9,543 nt of DNA from Candidatus Neomarinimicrobium atlanticum (GTDB lineage Bacteria; Fidelibacterota; Marinisomatia; Marinisomatales; Marinisomataceae): NCBI GenBank assembly GCA_000402815.1, contig AQSA01000008.1, positions 76,315 to 85,857 of the forward strand, read 5' to 3'. The notes beneath the pieces are model-generated. The model did no database searches. It was not told the origin of the DNA and was given only the letters and a program-made list of their open reading frames with translations. A program made the translations under genes and the position numbers. Positions 6,490 through 9,543 of this stretch are shown one piece after another. Numbering within the stretch: the first letter of the stretch is position 1; the number at the start of each line of letters is the position of its first letter.

Positions 6490-7896
6490 TTATTGCTTAA
6501 CCGCTTTAGATAAACGCTCTAAACATCTATCCTTTCCAAGCAAAATAATCATATCAAAAATTCCTGGACCATATCCAAGACCACTTAGTGCAAATCGTAC
6601 TGGCTTAATAAGCTTACCCAGTCCCACCTCATGCTGAGTCATTAAATTGTCAAAAATAGATTCAATAACGTCTCTCATCCAATTTTCTTCAATGCTTAAA
6701 GCTTCATATAGGTCTTTTATTATTTGAAGAGCATTATCATCTAATACCTTACTACTCATCTCTTTGTTATAAGAAACATTATCATCAAAAAAGACATTAG
6801 ATATTTCAATTAAATCATTTAATGTCTTAGATCGGTCTTTCACTAAACTAATAACTTCTTTCTTGTATTTACTATCTTGATTTATACCCCAATTACTATC
6901 AAGAATCTCTATTTCTTTTATAACAGCACTAGTTTCTGTTTTTGCCATTTGTTGACCAGAGACCCACAATAATTTTTTTTCATCAAAGGTAGCTGGTTTT
7001 TTCTGTACCTGACTAAAATTGAAAGCATTAATAAGTTCACTTATATCAAATATTTCTTGGTCTGAATCTGGATTCCAACCCAACAATGAAAGATAGTTTA
7101 TAATAGAAGTAGGAGTAAAACCCTTTTCTTTATATTCTTGAACGTTTGTTGCTGCATGCCTCTTACTGAGTCGTTTTTTATCTGAACCTAATATCATTGG
7201 TAAGTGAGCAAATGTAGGTATGGCTAAACCAAGAGCTTTATATACTAATATTTGCTTTGGTGTATTTGCCAGATGATCATCCCCTCTAATAACATGAGAG
7301 ATATTCATATCAGAATCATCAACTGCGACTACAAAATTATAAGTTGGAGACCCATCAGATCTCGCAATAATAAAATCATCTAATTCTTTATTATCAACTT
7401 TGATAGCTCCATAAACTAAATCTGAAAATTCTGTTATACCATCTGGTATTTTCAGGCGCACTGTAAAACCTTTTCCTTCTTCAATCAGTTTTTGCTGATC
7501 ATCTAAAGAATAGTCACGAAATGTCTTTGGTACTCGAAAGAGCTCTTTCTTTTTTTCGGATTCACTACGCATTGCATATAGTTCTTCTTTAGTCAAAAAA
7601 CATCGATAGGCTGTTCCTGCATTAATCATTTGATTAACTGCTTCTTCATGTCGTGATTTATTTTTTGATTGAAGAACAACGTTGTCATCCCAATTAAACC
7701 CCAACCAACTAAGCGCATCTGTAATTTGATCAATATATTCTGACTTAGATCTTTCTAAATCTGTATCTTCAATTCTGAGAAGAAATGTTCCACCACTCTT
7801 TTTAGCATATAGCCAATTAAATAGTGCTGTTCTTGCTCCGCCAATGTGAAGATACCCAGTTGGGCTTGGAGCAAATCTTACGACAGGTTTATTCAT
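6490..7896 (-). CDS. gltX: Glutamate--tRNA ligase (GluRS)
   Basis: A 468-residue class I synthetase of normal length. RFAPSPTGYLHIGGARTALFN at the N-terminus holds the HIGH motif as HIGG (17-20). RIEDTDLERS (41-50) binds Glu and ATP elements. IIARSDGSPTYNFVVAVDD (about 176-194) and HVIRGDDHLANTPKQ (201-215) are family blocks, and the KMSKS loop is KRLSKR (241-246). The alpha-helical anticodon-binding domain follows. It charges tRNA-Glu in the cytoplasm. Whether it also charges tRNA-Gln (the indirect GatCAB route) cannot be told from the sequence. Only one Cys is present in the YRCF segment, so the E. coli-type zinc site is probably absent. The start is fixed, because the HIGH motif lies 16 residues in and a tRNA-Ser gene ends two bases upstream. 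That leaves no room for a normal leader or Shine-Dalgarno. It is the first protein gene of the minus-strand cluster. Confidence 0.97.
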   Translation of the reverse strand: MNKPVVRFAPSPTGYLHIGGARTALFNWLYAKKSGGTFLLRIEDTDLERSKSEYIDQITDALSWLGFNWDDNVVLQSKNKSRHEEAVNQMINAGTAYRCFLTKEELYAMRSESEKKKELFRVPKTFRDYSLDDQQKLIEEGKGFTVRLKIPDGITEFSDLVYGAIKVDNKELDDFIIARSDGSPTYNFVVAVDDSDMNISHVIRGDDHLANTPKQILVYKALGLAIPTFAHLPMILGSDKKRLSKRHAATNVQEYKEKGFTPTSIINYLSLLGWNPDSDQEIFDISELINAFNFSQVQKKPATFDEKKLLWVSGQQMAKTETSAVIKEIEILDSNWGINQDSKYKKEVISLVKDRSKTLNDLIEISNVFFDDNVSYNKEMSSKVLDDNALQIIKDLYEALSIEENWMRDVIESIFDNLMTQHEVGLGKLIKPVRFALSGLGYGPGIFDMIILLGKDRCLERLSKAVKQ

Positions 7897-7898
7897 TG

Positions 7899-7985
7899 CG
7901 GAGGCGAGAGGATTCGAACCTCTGAAGGGCTTTCACCCTTGCTGGTTTTCAAGACCAGTGCATTCAACCGCTCTGCCACGCCTCC
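7899..7985 (-). tRNA. tRNA-Ser, anticodon UGA
   Basis: An 87-base type II tRNA on the minus strand. The acceptor stem GGAGGCG/CGCCTCC is perfectly paired, the anticodon arm is CTGGT-CTTGAAA-ACCAG (anticodon TGA at 7949-7951), the long variable arm has stem AAGGG/CCCTT as expected for serine, and the T-arm is AGAGG-TTCGAAT-CCTCT. The discriminator is G (7899). CCA is not encoded, since the next bases are CA and then the gltX ATG. It is apparently the first gene of the minus-strand cluster; a promoter candidate lies about 30 bases upstream. Confidence 0.97.
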
Positions 7986-8012
7986 AGATATTAAATTTAA
8001 TTGTATGAAGTG

Positions 8013-8041
8013 TATATATATAGTAATTTTTTGCTCATCAA
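8013..8041 (-). promoter_or_regulatory. Possible sigma70-type promoter for tRNA-Ser/gltX cluster
   Basis: On the minus strand, TTGATG (8036-8041) and TATATA (8013-8018) are separated by 17 bases. Each box matches four of six consensus positions. Transcription would start near 8006 and leave a leader of about 20 bases before the tRNA. An alternative -10, TACAAT, lies nearer the tRNA but has no good -35. The region is very AT-rich, so chance matches are likely. Confidence 0.3.
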
Positions 8042-8080
8042 TTTATTAGATAAAAATTTAAAAGCAAACAAAGGACTTTA

Positions 8081-8851
8081 ATGAAAAAAATATTATTAAT
8101 ACTATGCCTTATATCCATACCCCTCATTGCGCAATCAGCAAATGAGAAAGAAGTTCTTAAAAGTGTTGGAAAAAGTAAGCAGATAGAGCCAAGTATAAAT
8201 CTTGCTCCAAAACTTACTGAACGTAAAAAGATGGGAAGAGAAATTACGTCGGCTCCAAGTATCGTAATTAACAAACGATCTAGCACTCTAGAATGGAAAG
8301 GTGGATTAAAGTTTGTAAATAATAATCATAATGGAAATTTGAAAATAAAGGGCGGAAATATTTATCTTCAAAAAGATAATAAAATTACTGGAAATATTGT
8401 TATCAATATGATGTCTATGACTAATATTGATCTTCCAGACAGTAAAAAAGATTATTTAATTGGTCACTTGAGAAGCGAAGATTTCTTTCATGTTGACCGC
8501 TACCCAGTTGCCTCTTTGGAAATAAGCAGTTCAAAGATTTTAGAAAAAAAATCTAATGGAAAGTATAACATGGAAATTTCAGGAGATTTGACTGTTAAAT
8601 CTACTTCAAAACCAATCGTATTCACAGCTCTAGTAGACTTAGAATCTGATATTAAATCTGCATCTGGAACTATGAAATTTAATCGATTAGATTTTGGTGT
8701 TCAATACCGATCTGAAATGAAATTAGATGACGCTCAATCTTTTTGGAATGATATGCAAACTACCAAAAAAACTACAATGGATAAGGTTATTAAAGATCAA
8801 ATTGAAGTAAAGTTCAATATAGTGTCTATGCCAGGTATTCTTGAAAGATAG
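8081..8851 (+). CDS. yceI: Secreted YceI-family protein with N-terminal extension
   Basis: A 256-residue protein. The signal peptide is MKK plus a hydrophobic core ending near AQSA (about residue 20). A Lys-rich linker of about 35-40 residues follows. The YceI-like lipocalin-fold domain runs from about residue 57 to the end. Diagnostic parts are STLEWKGGLKFVNNNHNGNL (about 68-87) and GHLRSEDFFHVDRYPVASLEI (about 128-148). YceI proteins are periplasmic barrels that bind long isoprenoid or fatty-acid-like lipids (known for the family); the ligand here is unknown. The family is usually near 190 residues, so this one is longer, mainly in the N-terminal linker and the C-terminal part. The start is supported by AAAGGA five bases before the ATG. 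It is divergent from tRNA-Ser and convergent with a membrane-protein gene three bases after its stop. The symbol is given only by family. Confidence 0.87.
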   Translation: MKKILLILCLISIPLIAQSANEKEVLKSVGKSKQIEPSINLAPKLTERKKMGREITSAPSIVINKRSSTLEWKGGLKFVNNNHNGNLKIKGGNIYLQKDNKITGNIVINMMSMTNIDLPDSKKDYLIGHLRSEDFFHVDRYPVASLEISSSKILEKKSNGKYNMEISGDLTVKSTSKPIVFTALVDLESDIKSASGTMKFNRLDFGVQYRSEMKLDDAQSFWNDMQTTKKTTMDKVIKDQIEVKFNIVSMPGILER

Positions 8852-8854
8852 TAT

Positions 8855-9280
8855 TTAGTCAAAATCAAAGAGTAATAACTTCTTAACACTACCAAAGAAA
8901 TTATTAAACGACCCTAGTTTATATGCATAATAAGACCATAGTGCATTAAACAGGATAAAGACTATAAAGAAAGGCCAATTGAGTGGGTGTCCTCCATTTA
9001 AAAGTGATATCAAAATACCCAACCATGCAGTTCCAGACCAAATGACTGCCCAACGTAATTTTTTAACCATGCTAGGATAATCTAACTCTGAAGCCTGAAG
9101 CGAGCTATATCCTATACCAAACAATGCTGCTGCTACAATTCTCAGCGCTACAGTATCTAATGGGTACTCGGGAAAAAATACGGGGATTTGCTCTGCGCCA
9201 ATGAATATGGGTATAGCAACCGCATAATCGAAGTAAAAGTGGAATACCAGCCATTTTCTAAGCATTGTAGGTACTTTCAT
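8855..9280 (-). CDS. Conserved-looking four-helix membrane protein, unknown function
   Basis: A 141-residue protein with four hydrophobic segments, at about 11-29, 42-62, 76-95 and 101-120, and a basic, aromatic C-terminal tail. Short polar loops and the cluster FHFYFDYAVAIP near the N-terminus are the only notable features, and no enzymatic motif was recognised. The codon pattern and smooth hydrophobic profile support a real gene. The start at 9280 has a weak GGA about nine bases upstream and follows the stop of the small gene upstream by four bases, so the two are probably one operon. Its stop is three bases from the stop of the YceI-like gene on the other strand. It could be a DUF4345-like or other small integral membrane family, but this is a guess. 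Confidence 0.7.
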   Translation of the reverse strand: MKVPTMLRKWLVFHFYFDYAVAIPIFIGAEQIPVFFPEYPLDTVALRIVAAALFGIGYSSLQASELDYPSMVKKLRWAVIWSGTAWLGILISLLNGGHPLNWPFFIVFILFNALWSYYAYKLGSFNNFFGSVKKLLLFDFD

Positions 9281-9284
9281 AACA

Positions 9285-9473
9285 TTATCCAGAAAAGAAA
9301 CCTTTCATAACGAGATATGGTAAAATAATATAAAGAGTTACATCTCGAATTAAGTAGTACATAAATATTGCCACTCCAACTTTCCACCCATACTGTTTAA
9401 ACATCATTTTGATAGCAGCTTTGAGTCCAAGCTTTTTTGTATTAGATCGTAGTTCTGATAACGCTTTAAACAT
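9285..9473 (-). CDS. Small membrane protein, unknown function
   Basis: A 62-residue protein. It has a basic amphipathic N-terminal half (Lys at several positions up to about 31), then one hydrophobic stretch at about 33-59 that is long enough for one or two membrane passes, broken by RD at 43-44. No family was recognised. It is probably co-transcribed with the four-helix membrane protein, whose ATG lies four bases after this stop. No clear Shine-Dalgarno precedes ATG 9473. The short length leaves some doubt, but the tight spacing and the lysine/hydrophobic organisation favour a real gene. Confidence 0.6.
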   Translation of the reverse strand: MFKALSELRSNTKKLGLKAAIKMMFKQYGWKVGVAIFMYYLIRDVTLYIILPYLVMKGFFSG

Positions 9474-9543
9474 GGTGAAATATAATAGCTTTTTAGTAGA
9501 GTTCCATATTATTAAACGGAATTAATGCCATAATAATCGCATG

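Noticed and set aside
6234..6500. Plus-strand open frame opposite the thioredoxin gene
   Set aside because: It is antisense to a well-supported TlpA-like gene.
7846..8049. Plus-strand open frame across the gltX start and tRNA-Ser
   Set aside because: It runs antisense through a perfect tRNA and the fixed gltX N-terminus.
8038..8286. Minus-strand open frame opposite the YceI-like gene
   Set aside because: It is antisense to the signal peptide and linker of a supported gene.
9493..9543. Sixteen open codons ending in TAA on the minus strand at the right edge
   Set aside because: It could be the tail of an upstream gene, but a run this short is open by chance about half the time.
1..9543. Mobile elements, CRISPR arrays, inverted or direct repeat arrays
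   Set aside because: No transposase, integrase, repeat-spacer pattern or tRNA-end duplication was seen, although two tRNA genes could serve as integration sites.

Overview
This is a compact, AT-rich stretch of a free-living, probably marine, Gram-negative bacterium. An Omp28-type lipoprotein, a Bacteroidota-style outer-membrane beta-barrel (DUF6029-like), a TlpA-like thioredoxin and a YceI-like protein suggest the FCB superphylum (Bacteroidota or Ca. Marinimicrobia-like). This placement is an inference from gene types, not a phylogeny. Genes nearly touch everywhere, no gap exceeds 100 bases, and no mobile element, CRISPR array or repeat array was seen.

Left part (1-2786). A minus-strand operon, SDR oxidoreductase -> hotdog thioesterase -> yaaA (cut by the left window edge), is joined by two 4-base ATGA stop/start overlaps. 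Divergent to it, 44 bases away, is a plus-strand membrane protein of the steroid 5-alpha-reductase family. It keeps the Glu/Tyr pair that contacts the substrate in the human enzyme.

Middle part (2787-7985). All genes are on the minus strand, in the order tRNA-Ser(UGA) -> gltX -> TlpA-like thioredoxin -> outer-membrane barrel -> Omp28-like lipoprotein -> tRNA-Arg(ACG) -> tadA. The largest gap is about 50 bases, so this may be one transcription unit with a tRNA near each end. Three neighbouring exported proteins (thioredoxin, barrel, CGPC lipoprotein) look like an envelope or thiol-redox module.

The most interesting signal is the pair of tRNA/mRNA junctions. The tRNA-Ser body ends 2 bases before the gltX ATG, and the tRNA-Arg body ends 3 bases before the tadA ATG. 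Neither tRNA has an encoded CCA and neither downstream gene has a Shine-Dalgarno sequence, while most other genes here have one. Cleavage after the discriminator base would leave almost leaderless gltX and tadA messages. In addition, tRNA-Arg(ACG) is the classical substrate of TadA, so substrate and modifying enzyme share a transcript.

Right part (7986-9543). A plus-strand secreted YceI-like protein is divergent from tRNA-Ser. It runs head-on, with 3 bases between, into a minus-strand pair of unidentified small membrane proteins. The last 70 bases hold nothing that can be firmly assigned.
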